This document shows positions 8,538-18,078 of a stretch of 64,000 nucleotides of DNA, piece by piece. A program made the position numbers and the translations under genes. The notes under the pieces were generated by a model. That model did no database searches, was not told where the DNA came from, and saw nothing but the letters and a program-made list of their open reading frames with translations. Every line of letters begins with the position of its first letter. The first letter of the stretch is position 1. Source of the DNA: Mycobacteroides abscessus ATCC 19977 (lineage in GTDB: Bacteria > Actinomycetota > Actinomycetes > Mycobacteriales > Mycobacteriaceae); assembly GCF_000069185.1 (NCBI RefSeq), contig NC_010397.1:4898001-4962000 (forward strand), read 5' to 3'.

Positions 8538-9217
8538 CTTCGGTGTGCCGAAACCAACCAGGCCGGCAGCTGCGCGCGTCCATCAGAACCGATCGTCACA
8601 TTGCGGTATTCGAAGCCTTCGGGCAGCTGACCGGGAACATTCACCCACGCTCGCGCGCGCCGCACCTCATCGACCACCAGATGCCGCCCAACGATGTCGC
8701 GCAGCTGCTGTTCGGTGAACGGCCTGGGGCCGAACTCGGCATTGGGCGGAAAAGCCTCGGTGGCAAAGACAAGCGCGAAGAACCTGCCACCCGGCTTAAG
8801 CGACCGCGCCAGGGACCGGACATAGTCTCCCCTGATTTGCGCGGGCAAACAATGGAATACCAGGCCATCAATCACGGTGTTGAAATGGTCGTTATATCCA
8901 ATATCCGAAGTCAAGTCGGCGGTGTCAAAGACAACATCCAACGCAAGCGGCTCGGCAGCCTTTTTCGCTTTTTCTATCGCGCCGCTCGATAAGTCGAGTC
9001 CCACCACCTGGTAGCCGTGACCGGCCAACGCCAGCGACGTCGATCCGATCCCGCACCCGGCATCCAGGATGGGACTTTCGAACCGCCCCTGTCGATGTAG
9101 GGCGGCGAGTTCGGGTTGCATCTCGCCGATGTTCCAACCGGGATCTCCTGGCGCATAGACCGCTTCGCCACGATACAACTCATCCCAGTCCACAGAATTC
9201 ACGTCAAATGTTGGCAT
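8534..9217 (-). CDS. Class I SAM-dependent methyltransferase
   Basis: 227 aa. The SAM-binding motif I is ILDAGCGIGSTSLALAGHG, the post-I acidic strand is VVGLDLS, and motif IV-like LVFHCLP precedes LKPGGRFFALVF. The start is taken at Met 9217 (MPTFDVNS), which matches the usual N-terminus of this group; the frame upstream lacks a ribosome-binding site. The target is not predictable, though thiopurine/tellurite-type small-molecule methyltransferases are similar in size. Confidence 0.85.
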   Translation of the reverse strand: MPTFDVNSVDWDELYRGEAVYAPGDPGWNIGEMQPELAALHRQGRFESPILDAGCGIGSTSLALAGHGYQVVGLDLSSGAIEKAKKAAEPLALDVVFDTADLTSDIGYNDHFNTVIDGLVFHCLPAQIRGDYVRSLARSLKPGGRFFALVFATEAFPPNAEFGPRPFTEQQLRDIVGRHLVVDEVRRARAWVNVPGQLPEGFEYRNVTIGSDGRAQLPAWLVSAHRS

Positions 9218-9420
9218 ATTTCCGATGCTAAGCCGGTAATAGAGACTCGGCAATCAAGCAGTTTTTATCAGCGCGATTGTTTCTCGCTCCGACTTTTACC
9301 TTCTTATGCTGGATAACAACTTCACGAATATTGTGAATATCCTGAAATTCGATAACAAATTGAATACATGCGGGCTGCCGCCACTGCGATGAGTGGCACC
9401 GCCGTTGTACTACCGTCGGT

Positions 9421-10893
9421 GTGGTGAAGGTGCCCGGATCGCACGCCACCCGGGTGTGCGCCGTCGCCACGGTTCTGCTTGCTCTCGCGGGCATCCCTTC
9501 GTGCGGACGCCCGGCACAGCCGATCACCGCGCCAAGCATTGTTCCCACCGGCCCCTTCGCGCCCATCACCACGCTGGTGAACGATGCCGTCGCGGCACCG
9601 CGACTGCCCGGCGCGGTAGTTGAGATAGGGCACGCCGGCAAGATCGTCTTCCGCCAGGCTTTCGGATGGCGCAAGCTTCCCGACGAGCCGGGCCTGAACG
9701 GATCACCGGCACCCGCCGAGCCGATGACCGACGACACAATCTTCGACATCGCATCGCTGACCAAACCCCTGGCCACGAGCGTGGCCGTACTGCAACTGTA
9801 CGAAGGGGGCCGGGTTCACATCGACGAACCCGTGCAGGCATATCTGCCCGACTTCAACCCCACCAACGATCCGCGGCGCGACCAGGTAACCCTTCGGATG
9901 CTGCTCACCCACACCTCCGGTATCGGCGGCGACCTGAGTCACCAGGGCCCGTGGGGACTGAAACAGGCGGATAAGGCGGATGGCATCCATCGAGCACTCA
10001 CCACACCGTTGGCATTCGATCCTGGCACCACGTTCCACTACTCCGATATCAACTTCATCATTCTGGGCGCGCTGGTCGAGAAGGTCACCGGCCAAACTCT
10101 AGATATTTATGTGCAGGACAATATCTTTGCACCGTTGGGCATGAACGAAACCCGCTATCTTCCCGCCGCCAAAGCCTGCGGGCCGCACCACATAGTCGGT
10201 ACCGCAATCACTTTGGAGGAAGGCCCGCGCGCCGCACCGGACTGCGCGACAGGCGCCTGGAGCACCGCCCTGCTGACCCGCATCGCGCCGACCGCACATG
10301 ACGAGGACACCCCGGGCATCAATCCCCACTACGGCCGCCTCATTCGTGGAACCGTGCACGACCCGACCGCGCGCCGGATGGGCGGTGTGGCGGGTAGCGC
10401 CGGCGTGTTCTCGACGGCTGGCGACGTCGGCCGGTACTGCCAGGCATTGCTTGATCGGCTGGCGGGACGCCCGAGCACCTTCCCGCTGAAACGAGCCACG
10501 CTGGAATTGATGACCAGTCCGGCGCAGCCCGGCCATAACGACGGACAACTCAAGGCTGCCAATGACGCCGCTCGACTGGCCATCGAAAAGACGTCCAACT
10601 CAACCGATCCCCTACTCGCACCGGGCTATCCGGCCATCGCGGGACAGAACCTGCGCGGCTTGGGCTGGGACATCGACACCGAGTTGTCCAAACCGCGCGG
10701 AATGCTCTTCCCCATCGGCAGCTTCGGCCACTCGGGCTTCACCGGCGTGACCTTGTGGCTGGACCCGGGGTCTGACACGTACGTGGTCGTCCTAGCGAAC
10801 GTCATCCATCAACGCGGCGGTCCGCCCATAGTGCGGCTGAGCGGTCACATTGCCACCGTCGCTGCGCGCATGTTGGACCTCTACCGCAACTAG
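9421..10893 (+). CDS. Exported serine hydrolase, beta-lactamase/esterase family
   Basis: 490 aa. The N-terminus has a hydrophobic export signal ending in GIPSCG, a possible lipobox with Cys28. The catalytic motifs of class C/EstB-type enzymes are present: S112-L-T-K115, Y207-S-D and a late GHSGFTG. The family hydrolyses esters, D-amino-acid amides or peptides and rarely gives real lactam resistance. The GTG start sits directly before the signal peptide. An AT-rich 200-bp region upstream probably holds its promoter. Confidence 0.85.
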   Translation: MVKVPGSHATRVCAVATVLLALAGIPSCGRPAQPITAPSIVPTGPFAPITTLVNDAVAAPRLPGAVVEIGHAGKIVFRQAFGWRKLPDEPGLNGSPAPAEPMTDDTIFDIASLTKPLATSVAVLQLYEGGRVHIDEPVQAYLPDFNPTNDPRRDQVTLRMLLTHTSGIGGDLSHQGPWGLKQADKADGIHRALTTPLAFDPGTTFHYSDINFIILGALVEKVTGQTLDIYVQDNIFAPLGMNETRYLPAAKACGPHHIVGTAITLEEGPRAAPDCATGAWSTALLTRIAPTAHDEDTPGINPHYGRLIRGTVHDPTARRMGGVAGSAGVFSTAGDVGRYCQALLDRLAGRPSTFPLKRATLELMTSPAQPGHNDGQLKAANDAARLAIEKTSNSTDPLLAPGYPAIAGQNLRGLGWDIDTELSKPRGMLFPIGSFGHSGFTGVTLWLDPGSDTYVVVLANVIHQRGGPPIVRLSGHIATVAARMLDLYRN

Positions 10894-11020
10894 CCGGCCT
10901 GACAGCTGAAAATGACTGGGCCTGTTCAGATCACGAGATCCGTCGCATTGATACAAGAGCGTTATCTAAGTGCCGCTGAGGCTACAGTTTTAACATCAGT
11001 CACTTTGTTAACATCGCGCA

Positions 11021-11833
11021 ATGCAAGATTCGTCGGGGAATCAGAGCCTTCGGCACACCTCACGTCCGGTAACCCGGCGAGACGCCCTGCGCTATGCCAC
11101 CGCGGTATCGGCATTGGCCGGACTCGGCGCGGCATCACTCGGTACCGGCGCACCGACGGCCTCAGCCGCCGCGCCCACCTTGATCGACTTCGCCATGCGC
11201 CAGATCCCAGCCGAGCACATCAAGGCCGCCGGGCACGCGGGGGTGATCAACTACGTCTCCACATCGCGGCCCGGCTCATCCATGGGAGCCAAGCCGATCA
11301 CCCGGCCCTATGCACAGTCGCTCACCGCCGCCGGACTGGTGATCGTCAGTAATTTCCAGTATGGGAAGCCCGGCGGGACAGCACCTTCGGACTTCACCCG
11401 CGGGTTCGCCGGTGGTGTCGAAGACGCTCGCACCGCATGGCAGCTGCATACCGCGGCCGGCGGCGGGCAGAGTGCGCCGATCTTCTTCTCCGTCGACGAC
11501 GACATTGATCGCGGCACCTGGAACGATGTTGCCCTGCAGTGGTTCCGGGGCATCAATTCGGTGCTTGGCGTGCAGCGCACCGGCATCTACGGTGGCGTCA
11601 ACCCCTGCCAATGGGCCGCTTCCGATGGCGTGATCGGCAATTCACGCTCTCCCGGTCACGTCTGGGCCTGGCAGACCCGCTCATGGTCTCGTGGTCAGGT
11701 CTTCCCCGGAGCGGTTCTCTACCAACGGATCGTGAGCACCGCGTCCAACCCCGGTCCCGTGGTCGGCGGCCTGGAAGTCGACGTCAGCGACGCCTTGGCT
11801 CAGGACGTGGGCCAGTGGAACTTCCACCAGTGA
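11021..11833 (+). CDS. Tat-exported DUF1906 glycoside-hydrolase-like protein
   Basis: 270 aa with a twin-arginine signal (TRRDALRYATAVSALAG) ending near ASAA at about residue 50. The rest is a DUF1906/Rv2525c-like TIM barrel (LIDFAMRQIPAEHIKAAGH, VINYVSTSRPG, PIFFSVDDDID, GIYGGVNPCQWA, VWAWQT, GGLEVDVSDA). The acidic cluster DDD at the strand end is typical of GH25-related folds. In M. tuberculosis the related protein is Tat-exported and linked to the cell envelope. Two TTAACATC repeats lie just upstream. Confidence 0.88.
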   Translation: MQDSSGNQSLRHTSRPVTRRDALRYATAVSALAGLGAASLGTGAPTASAAAPTLIDFAMRQIPAEHIKAAGHAGVINYVSTSRPGSSMGAKPITRPYAQSLTAAGLVIVSNFQYGKPGGTAPSDFTRGFAGGVEDARTAWQLHTAAGGGQSAPIFFSVDDDIDRGTWNDVALQWFRGINSVLGVQRTGIYGGVNPCQWAASDGVIGNSRSPGHVWAWQTRSWSRGQVFPGAVLYQRIVSTASNPGPVVGGLEVDVSDALAQDVGQWNFHQ

Positions 11834-11956
11834 CGCCGTAGACCTCACCCTGCCGACGCACATGCTCTGCGCAGCTACCCGCATGCGCATACGGTGGTCC
11901 TGAAGATCACTGCGTGTCGACAGCTTTGGGGCAAGAGGGCTGGAGGGCATCTCCGC

Positions 11957-12622
11957 ATGGACGATTTCGCACCGACGCGCACCTTGCGTTTCGCGCTGGT
12001 ACTCACCCTTGCCAGCGGCTTCATGGATGCCTACACCTACCTGGCGCGCGGTGGCACATTCGCGATCACACAGACCGGCAACATGGTGCTGTTCGCCGTC
12101 GACGCGGCGACCCGAAACTGGGACGACGCCAGGGCGCATGTGTGGCCGATCCCCGCCTTCATGCTGGGCATCGCAATGGCAGCACGCATCGAAGCCGGTC
12201 ATGCACGGTTGGCGCACCCACTGCGCTGGGCGGTGGGAGCCCAGGTCGCGGCACTTGTCGCCATCGGATTCCTACCGGCATCCACCCCGCACGCATTCGT
12301 CACCGTGCCGGTCGCATTCCTGGGCGCGGTGCAGATCGGACTGTTCCGCACCGTTGGAGACCTGACCTACATGCCCGCCGCCACCACCGGCAATCTCATG
12401 CGGTTCGTCCAACAGATCTATGACGCACTGACGCATCGGGGTTCCGCCGCCTGGCAAGCCGCACGGATCTACGGGGTATTGATCAGTTCCTTTGCCGGAG
12501 GGGCGGTGGCCGGCGCCTTCGCCACCCAGGAATGGGACGTTCACGCCAGCTGGGCCGCTGCGGGAATCTCCGCCGCCATGCTGGTGATGCTGATCATCGA
12601 CCCCATGCGGACCACCGACTAG
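11957..12622 (+). CDS. YoaK/DUF1275 membrane protein
   Basis: 221 aa with about six hydrophobic segments and the DUF1275 signatures LASGFMDAYTYLARGGTF, TQTGNMVL and AATTGNLMR. Start at ATG 11957 (MDDFAPT) after GGAGGG; the upstream extension is not membrane-like. The family's transport or sensing role is unknown. Confidence 0.9.
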   Translation: MDDFAPTRTLRFALVLTLASGFMDAYTYLARGGTFAITQTGNMVLFAVDAATRNWDDARAHVWPIPAFMLGIAMAARIEAGHARLAHPLRWAVGAQVAALVAIGFLPASTPHAFVTVPVAFLGAVQIGLFRTVGDLTYMPAATTGNLMRFVQQIYDALTHRGSAAWQAARIYGVLISSFAGGAVAGAFATQEWDVHASWAAAGISAAMLVMLIIDPMRTTD

Positions 12623-12647
12623 CCATTCATCGGATCCAGCCGGCGAC

Positions 12648-13025
12648 GTGGTTGAGATCATCGAGACGCTCGGCTCGGGACCGCTGCGCTTCTTCCTCAC
12701 CTTCCATGACGGTGTCGCGACCGAGGACGACAGACACGAGACCTATCGCCGTCGCGATCTTCCTGCCTCCGCTTGGGTTGGTTATGTGTTCCTCATACAC
12801 CGAGAACCGGCGCTCGGGATGGGGCGACTCATAGGCATCATCGCCGTCGGCATGGTCGTCAATGGCGCACTGCCGCTGTCGATCAACCTGTACCTGCACG
12901 GTGTTATCTCCCGACCATTTCTCGATCTGCTGCAACTCGCCATCGCGGGACTCATCCCGATCGTCGGCGCCCTGTTGGAACCACGGCCGGAGCGCATTTC
13001 GTCGACACCCGAACTCCAGCGTTAG
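12648..13025 (+). CDS. Hypothetical small membrane protein
   Basis: 125 aa in the longest frame from GTG 12648. The first half is polar and unlike any family I recognise. From residue 58 (Met, nt 12819) two hydrophobic segments appear: RLIGIIAVGMVVNGALPLSI and FLDLLQLAIAGLIPIVGALL. The true start may be 12819, giving a 68-aa two-helix protein. A long minus-strand frame covers the same DNA but is low-complexity and looks like a shadow. Confidence 0.4.
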   Translation: MVEIIETLGSGPLRFFLTFHDGVATEDDRHETYRRRDLPASAWVGYVFLIHREPALGMGRLIGIIAVGMVVNGALPLSINLYLHGVISRPFLDLLQLAIAGLIPIVGALLEPRPERISSTPELQR

Positions 13026-13137
13026 CTGAATTTTCTGGAGGCCGGAAGTTTTACGAAGGCGGACATCGCCATCGCCGGATAGCTTCCACTTGAGTTTGCC
13101 CGCGACAGCCCGTCCGGGCCGTGGAGTGGAGGAGGCC

Positions 13138-13416
13138 GTGTTGACGAGGATCGCCGCTGCCGGTGTGCTTGTTCTGTGTGGCGTGTTCACCAATATGTTC
13201 ACAGCCGTCGCACACGCTGACGACGTCGTCGTTCGGGACGCCAACGGCGTCCCCTGGAGCTGGTCGACCGAGGCGTCGTGCATCAAGGACGGTCCCGACC
13301 AACACCTGGCGAACAACGCCGACGACGCATTCCTCAAGTACTGGTACTGCCTCCAGCATGATGACGGCCTGTGGTACCTGCACAACACAGACAGCCCGTC
13401 GGAGCGGGTGGGCTAG
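13138..13416 (+). CDS. Small secreted protein
   Basis: 92 aa with a signal peptide (MLTRIAAAGVLVLCGVF, ending near VAHA/DD). The mature domain of about 65 residues has two Cys (ASCIKDG and YWYCLQHDDG) and a WYLHN motif, suggesting a small disulfide-stabilised extracytoplasmic protein. AGGAGG lies immediately upstream; TTG 13141 would give better spacing than GTG 13138. No function recognised. Confidence 0.65.
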   Translation: MLTRIAAAGVLVLCGVFTNMFTAVAHADDVVVRDANGVPWSWSTEASCIKDGPDQHLANNADDAFLKYWYCLQHDDGLWYLHNTDSPSERVG

Positions 13417-13600
13417 GCGACTCGTCATTTCGGTACCGACCCTGTTCCGATTGCCGGCGGCATAGTCGCGCGCTCCGGCACCCGAATCATCGAGTCCGGA
13501 TGGCCCGCAAGGCGGTCTCCCGGCACTCGGCGACCAACATGGCCACCCCGCCTATCGTGCGCAGCTAGACTACGCGTATTGACAGTAAGGGGGCGTGGGT

Positions 13601-14515
13601 GTGAATACGCAGGTGCGCAAGTTGATTCAGCCGAACAATACCGTTTTTCCGGTATCGGGCGGACCCATGCGCCGGCGAACCTTCCTGCTCGGGTCGGCGA
13701 TGCTAGCCGCATCATCCCTATGTTCGTGCGCAAGTCCGCGTCGCCCGGAAAGCGTACCGGCCGTGGGAAGCTGGTACTCCCGAGAGGTTGTCTCGGAGCA
13801 CCTCAACCTCTACCGTGAGATACACGCGGATTCGTTTGTCGCAGCGAATATCTGGCATGTGCGTGGACCGGACCGCGATATGGTCGTAGATACCGGACTA
13901 GGTGTCTCTTCGCTTCGTCGCGAGATCCCCACATTATTTCAGCGTGATCCCGTTGCATACGTGAGTCATTGGCACCTGGACCACAGCGGCGGCGCGCACG
14001 AATTTGATGACGTACGTGTCTTCGAAACGGGCGTGCCCCAGTTGTTGAGGCCGCCGCCGGCCAGCCTACGGCGCCATGGCCTGCAGAAAGATCTCGGCCT
14101 CCCGGAGGTAGGCGCAGACGCCCTGTTGCTCTCGCAGCTTCCCGCCCCCACATACAACCCCGACGAGTATCGCGTGATACCTGTGCCAAACGTCAAGGGA
14201 ATATCCGATACCGGAGTTCTCGACCTTGGCGGCAAGACCCAATTTCGGGTCGTGCACCTACCCGGACACACCCATGACAGCTCTGCGCTCTTCAATGAGA
14301 GAACAGGCGAATTGTTTTCCGGTGACGTCATCTACGACGATGAGGGCGAGGGCCTGCTCGACACGACCTCTGACTCTTCTGTAGCCCAATATGTGGCGTC
14401 GTTCCAGAAGTTGAAACAGATGGATGTGCAGACTACCTATCCCGGACACGGGCGCACACTCGACCGACAAACCCTGCGCTCCATGATTACTCAATACCTG
14501 CAGAAGCACGCTTGA
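13601..14515 (+). CDS. Exported metallo-beta-lactamase-fold hydrolase
   Basis: 304 aa. The Zn ligands HWHLDHSGG, PGHTHDSS, GDVIYDD and YPGHGRT mark the MBL superfamily. The N-terminus carries RRRTFLLGSAMLAASSLCSC, a Tat-like twin-Arg motif followed by a possible lipobox. GTG 13601 has AAGGGGG seven nucleotides upstream; ATG 13667 would start directly at the signal peptide but lacks a clear ribosome-binding site. The substrate is unknown; glyoxalase II-like or lactonase activity is possible. Confidence 0.85.
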   Translation: MNTQVRKLIQPNNTVFPVSGGPMRRRTFLLGSAMLAASSLCSCASPRRPESVPAVGSWYSREVVSEHLNLYREIHADSFVAANIWHVRGPDRDMVVDTGLGVSSLRREIPTLFQRDPVAYVSHWHLDHSGGAHEFDDVRVFETGVPQLLRPPPASLRRHGLQKDLGLPEVGADALLLSQLPAPTYNPDEYRVIPVPNVKGISDTGVLDLGGKTQFRVVHLPGHTHDSSALFNERTGELFSGDVIYDDEGEGLLDTTSDSSVAQYVASFQKLKQMDVQTTYPGHGRTLDRQTLRSMITQYLQKHA

Positions 14516-14536
14516 CCAAGGCTGCATCCAGACATC

Positions 14537-15886
14537 TCAAACTGCCACACTGGCACTCGCGGGGCGCAGCCGTGCAATGATGCCGTCAAGGTCTAGTACG
14601 AACATGTCAGGCCGAAAGACATGGCCGCCTGGCTCTTCACGAAACTCATGTGGGATACCGGCGTCGCTGAGACGTCCGCGGAATTCGCGCTGGCCGGCAA
14701 GCACCTGAGTCTCTTGCACAGTGTCGAACCAGTTGACCGGATCCGGACTGGTGCCGGCGACCGTGAATATCCGCTTGTTCCGATAGCTCTCGATCCGCTC
14801 GACAGGATTGTCGGCACTGACCCTGGCCTCGTCCCAAGGGACGCCGTAGACGGTTGCACCGCCCAGTTCGACGGCCGCAGAACTCAAGTTTGCCCAATGG
14901 ACGACCAGGCCCCCGTCCCGACGAAGACTCGCCGGACCCGAATGGCTACTCACGGAGGCGAAGTGGCCGTAGTACTTGGCCGCATACTTCAGCGCACCGA
15001 ACCCACCCATCGAAAACCCGGAAACCGCGCGGCCGTCGTACTCCGCGTATGTTCGGAAGTTCGCCTCGATCCAGGGAATCAACTGGGCCATGTGGAACGT
15101 CTCCCAGTTTCGTGGACCGACAAACGAACCGACCGGGTTGCAGTACCAACCCGCCTGCCCGCCGTCAGGCATCACCACGATGATCGGCCTTCCCGCGGTT
15201 AGGTCTCTGATCCCCAGGAAATCGAACTGGCGGAAGTCGGCTGCTCCGCCGTGAAGCATGTAGAGGACGGGATAGGTGCGTCCGCTGGTGCGATAGTCGT
15301 CGGGAAGCAGAACGTTGACGCCCGGGTTCCAGCCGATCGCGTCGGTCTGGAATCGGTAGTACCACAGGCGCGGATCATCCTCGTTGCGATCCACGATCGT
15401 GAGCCCAAACCCATCACTGCGCCCACGGAATATGAGCAGCACCCGCCCGGCATCCAGGGCGGTGGGATCAGCGATCCCGTTGACGGCGGCAATCAGCCGA
15501 TAAAGCTCGGCATCACCATAGAAACGCAACGCCAACGCCGACAACGTATCCCCCGCAACCACCGTGTATCTCGTGACATCGGGAATGACCAGCCGCCGCC
15601 CCACACCAATGGCTCCAGGATCGGAAATCCCGTTGACGGCGGCAATCAGCCGATAAAGCTCGGCATCACCATAGAAACGCAACGCCAACGCCGACAACGT
15701 ATCCCCCGCAACCACCGTGTATCTCGTGACATCGGGAATGACCAGCCGCCGCCCCACACCAATGGCTCCAGGATCGGAAATCCCGCTGGCGGTGGCAATC
15801 AGCCGATAAAGCTCGGCATCACCATAGAAACGTAGCGCCAATTGCCACAATGTATCCCCGGCAACCACGGTATGTGTTCTGACCAT
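14537..15886 (-). CDS. Triple-LysM esterase (esterase D/antigen 85-like)
   Basis: 449 aa. Three LysM repeats of about 51 residues (YTVVAGDTLSALALRFYGD type) occupy roughly residues 1-152 and are expected to bind peptidoglycan. An esterase D/Ag85-type alpha/beta-hydrolase follows from about 160, with YMLHGGAADFRQ, the nucleophile GFSMGG and a C-terminal GGHVFRPD His region. No signal peptide is visible although LysM and the hydrolase imply a wall location, so export may be non-classical. ATG 15886 follows GAGGGG. The esterase might act on wall-linked esters. Confidence 0.88.
   Translation of the reverse strand: MVRTHTVVAGDTLWQLALRFYGDAELYRLIATASGISDPGAIGVGRRLVIPDVTRYTVVAGDTLSALALRFYGDAELYRLIAAVNGISDPGAIGVGRRLVIPDVTRYTVVAGDTLSALALRFYGDAELYRLIAAVNGIADPTALDAGRVLLIFRGRSDGFGLTIVDRNEDDPRLWYYRFQTDAIGWNPGVNVLLPDDYRTSGRTYPVLYMLHGGAADFRQFDFLGIRDLTAGRPIIVVMPDGGQAGWYCNPVGSFVGPRNWETFHMAQLIPWIEANFRTYAEYDGRAVSGFSMGGFGALKYAAKYYGHFASVSSHSGPASLRRDGGLVVHWANLSSAAVELGGATVYGVPWDEARVSADNPVERIESYRNKRIFTVAGTSPDPVNWFDTVQETQVLAGQREFRGRLSDAGIPHEFREEPGGHVFRPDMFVLDLDGIIARLRPASASVAV
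15480..15785 (-). repeat. Near-identical 153-bp tandem repeat encoding LysM units
   Basis: Two copies (15480-15632 and 15633-15785) share an essentially identical nucleotide sequence over most of their length, period 153 bp or 51 codons. A third copy (15786 onward) is more diverged. Nucleotide-level identity points to recent duplication or gene conversion, and copy number could vary between strains. Confidence 0.9.
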
Positions 15887-16354
15887 TTGGCTCACCCCTC
15901 AACGTTGAGACCGGCCCAGCTACCGCCAGCGCCGGCGGCCGAGCTGACACCATCAAGTGTAGGCGCACTGGAGCGGAAAAGCTTGAGTTACAAGGGATCA
16001 CATGCACCCCACTGATATCGCAGACGACTTTCCCCGTGTACGGGCGCTGGCTACTCGTTCCGTTTCGTCCGCGCCGGCGGCCTCAGATTGTCGGCCCCGA
16101 CGCGCCCAAGGTTCGCTGGCACTCCTTGGCAAGTGCCGCTGCGCAACGTGGAGTCACTCCTTAATGGCATGCCGATGCCAGCTCCTACATTTTTGGCAAA
16201 AGGATTATGGGCTAACCATTCTCGCAATCAATGTTGCCACCTGGTCTCCCGAGTAGAATGTGGGTACGCATCGGACTTCAACCTCCACACCGCGTGTTCG
16301 ATCGCGTCGACGGCTGGCATTACGCCGTACCGATGACGCGAGGAAGGACCCTGC
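15887..16354. other. Intergenic region without a supportable gene
   Basis: 468 bp between the divergent LysM-esterase and amidase genes. Short frames here have no family-like features. It presumably holds both promoters; no clear palindrome was found. Confidence 0.6.
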
Positions 16355-17203
16355 ATGCCGCAGACGGGACCTTGGACCGGCGATCCGGTTTGGATCGTCG
16401 ACATCCTGCGCGCCGAAGGGGTCAATCCCGTTGAATATCCCGGCTGGCGTGGCCGCGGGCACGGTGACTTCAAGGATATTCGCGGTGTCATGGTGCACCA
16501 CACCGGATCCGATAGCGCTAGTGCCGCCTCGATTGCCGAAGGTCGCCCTGATCTTGCGGGACCGCTATCCCAGTTGCACATCGCCCGCAATGGCGCGGTG
16601 ACCGTGGTCGCGGTCGGCGTCGCGTGGCATGCGGGAGTCGGTATGTACCCGTGGTTGCCGACCAACATGGGAAATTGGCACCTGATCGGCATCGAATGCG
16701 CCAACACCGGTACCAGTCCCACCGCTCCGCACCGCCAGAATTGGCCCGACGCACAATATTCCACCTTGATCAATTGTTGTGCGGCGATCAACCGACGGCT
16801 GGCGCAGACGTCCGCCCGCACCATCGGACACAAGGAGTACGCCGGCCGCGCTCAGGGCAAGTGGGACCCGGGAGCCATCGACATGGACGTCTTGCGACGC
16901 GATATCCAGGACCAGATCGGCCGCGTCGCCATACCGGCCCCGACACCGAGACCGTCTGTGCCGGTGGGTGAATATGCCGATGTTCTGCTGTTCCGCGGCT
17001 CCAAAGGTCCTCAGGTCTCCCAACTTCAGCGCCGTCTCAACGAGCACGGCGCAGACCTCGTGGTCGACGGGATCTTTGGTCCGAATACCGAAGCCTCCGT
17101 GAGGGAGTTCCAGCGCCGGGCCCGTGGCCTCAAGGTGGACGGTATCGTCGGCCCGGCCACCGCCGCCGCCCTGAGGTTGAAGGCGGAACCCGCGCTGGAG
17201 TAA
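16355..17203 (+). CDS. N-acetylmuramoyl-L-alanine amidase with peptidoglycan-binding domain
   Basis: 282 aa similar to mycobacterial Rv3594-like proteins. An amidase_2/PGRP domain (about 40-190) shows the Zn ligands VMVHHTG, WHAGVG and a late GHKEYAGRAQGKWDPG. A PG_binding_1 domain (about 210-275) carries LLFRGSKGPQVSQLQRRLN and VDGIFGPNTEASVREFQ. There is no signal peptide, as in phage-type lysins. GAGGAAGG precedes the ATG. It cleaves the amide between MurNAc and the stem peptide by family knowledge. Confidence 0.92.
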   Translation: MPQTGPWTGDPVWIVDILRAEGVNPVEYPGWRGRGHGDFKDIRGVMVHHTGSDSASAASIAEGRPDLAGPLSQLHIARNGAVTVVAVGVAWHAGVGMYPWLPTNMGNWHLIGIECANTGTSPTAPHRQNWPDAQYSTLINCCAAINRRLAQTSARTIGHKEYAGRAQGKWDPGAIDMDVLRRDIQDQIGRVAIPAPTPRPSVPVGEYADVLLFRGSKGPQVSQLQRRLNEHGADLVVDGIFGPNTEASVREFQRRARGLKVDGIVGPATAAALRLKAEPALE

Positions 17204-17296
17204 CAAATGGCCGGTCGCCACAGGCATTTCGGTGTCGCTCACGCCCGATTGGCGTGGCCCAGACCACACATGACTCGCCCGTCGATCGATCCCGTT

Positions 17297-17644
17297 TCAG
17301 CGGGAGCCGATGGGTGGTCGCGGCCATGGAAGAGTGGCAGCGTCTTGGCGAACAGCGGTGGCGAGGACACGTTTCAGTATGTCGAGCTGCACATCGACTA
17401 TCTGATCGAGCTCGTCAACGCTCCACTGCTCCCACTGATCAGGGGGCCATTCGTCGAAAAACCTGCAGCATTCGAAAGACCCAGTTCCGTTGTACATCTT
17501 CAGGAAGATCGCACCACACCGACGCCCACCAGCACGAGTTCCTCCACCCACGCTCCGAGTATTCGGGCATGGGCCGCAGTCTCGCCGGAGATGATGAAAC
17601 CGGGCGTACATGCCGTCCCCGCATGGTCCAAACGCCTGCACCAC
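17297..17644 (-). CDS. Doubtful ORF, possible gene remnant
   Basis: 115-codon frame. Only the middle looks protein-like: KMYNGTGSFECCRFFDEW, QWEQWSVDELDQIVDVQLD and ILKRVLATA have natural amphipathic composition. The N-terminus is low-complexity Gly/Arg and a different frame (PEYSERGW) seems to precede it, so this may be a frameshifted remnant. Overlapping plus-strand frames show no domain. No family recognised. Confidence 0.25.
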   Translation of the reverse strand: MVQAFGPCGDGMYARFHHLRRDCGPCPNTRSVGGGTRAGGRRCGAIFLKMYNGTGSFECCRFFDEWPPDQWEQWSVDELDQIVDVQLDILKRVLATAVRQDAATLPWPRPPIGSR

Positions 17645-17703
17645 AAAACAAGCGGTAACGCGCTCGACGCCGCATAGGCTATTGGCTGCTACCGCACATC
17701 AGG

Positions 17704-18069
17704 CTACTCCGGCAGCAGGTGATCATCGATCTTGAAACGGAAATCGACTTTGTCGCCCTCGATTTTTGTGACGGTCAGAGTCACCCCCGCCTTCTGACCA
17801 CCGTCGGTCAATACACACCGTTGGGTGGCACCCACAGTCGCTTCAAGAGGCCCTTCACAAACCAATGACTCAACTTGGTCCTTAGTGACTTCCTCGATGC
17901 GTTGCTTCGCGACTTTTTCGGTTTGGTCTTTCGAAATCTGTCTTACCGGAGGCGTCGATGGCGATTCAGATGTCATCCGACCGGCATGCCATGTCGACGT
18001 GACTGTACATCCCGACACAGCAAGCATTATTGACATAAATGGCATTACCGCTGCCGATGTGTAACGCAT
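17704..18069 (-). CDS. DUF4333-type lipoprotein
   Basis: 121 aa. The signal peptide ends in the lipobox LAVSGC, so the mature protein is anchored through Cys21. The rest fits a DUF4333-like domain: basic/acidic helix (KDQTEKVAKQRIEEVTKDQ) then VESLVCEGPLEATVGATQRC and a beta-rich tail (VTLTVTKIEGDKVDFRF). It is the last gene of a minus-strand set with 18079-18561 and 18604-21015. Confidence 0.82.
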   Translation of the reverse strand: MRYTSAAVMPFMSIMLAVSGCTVTSTWHAGRMTSESPSTPPVRQISKDQTEKVAKQRIEEVTKDQVESLVCEGPLEATVGATQRCVLTDGGQKAGVTLTVTKIEGDKVDFRFKIDDHLLPE

Positions 18070-18078
18070 GGGAGTTGC

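Noticed and set aside
12627..13388. 253-codon minus-strand ORF
   Set aside because: Composition is Arg/Gly/Asp-rich and unlike a protein. It runs antisense to a secreted-protein gene with a signal peptide and ribosome-binding site, so it is treated as a shadow.
15480..15885. Possible CRISPR-like array
   Set aside because: Repeats are 153 bp, contiguous and in frame, encoding LysM units; there are no spacers.
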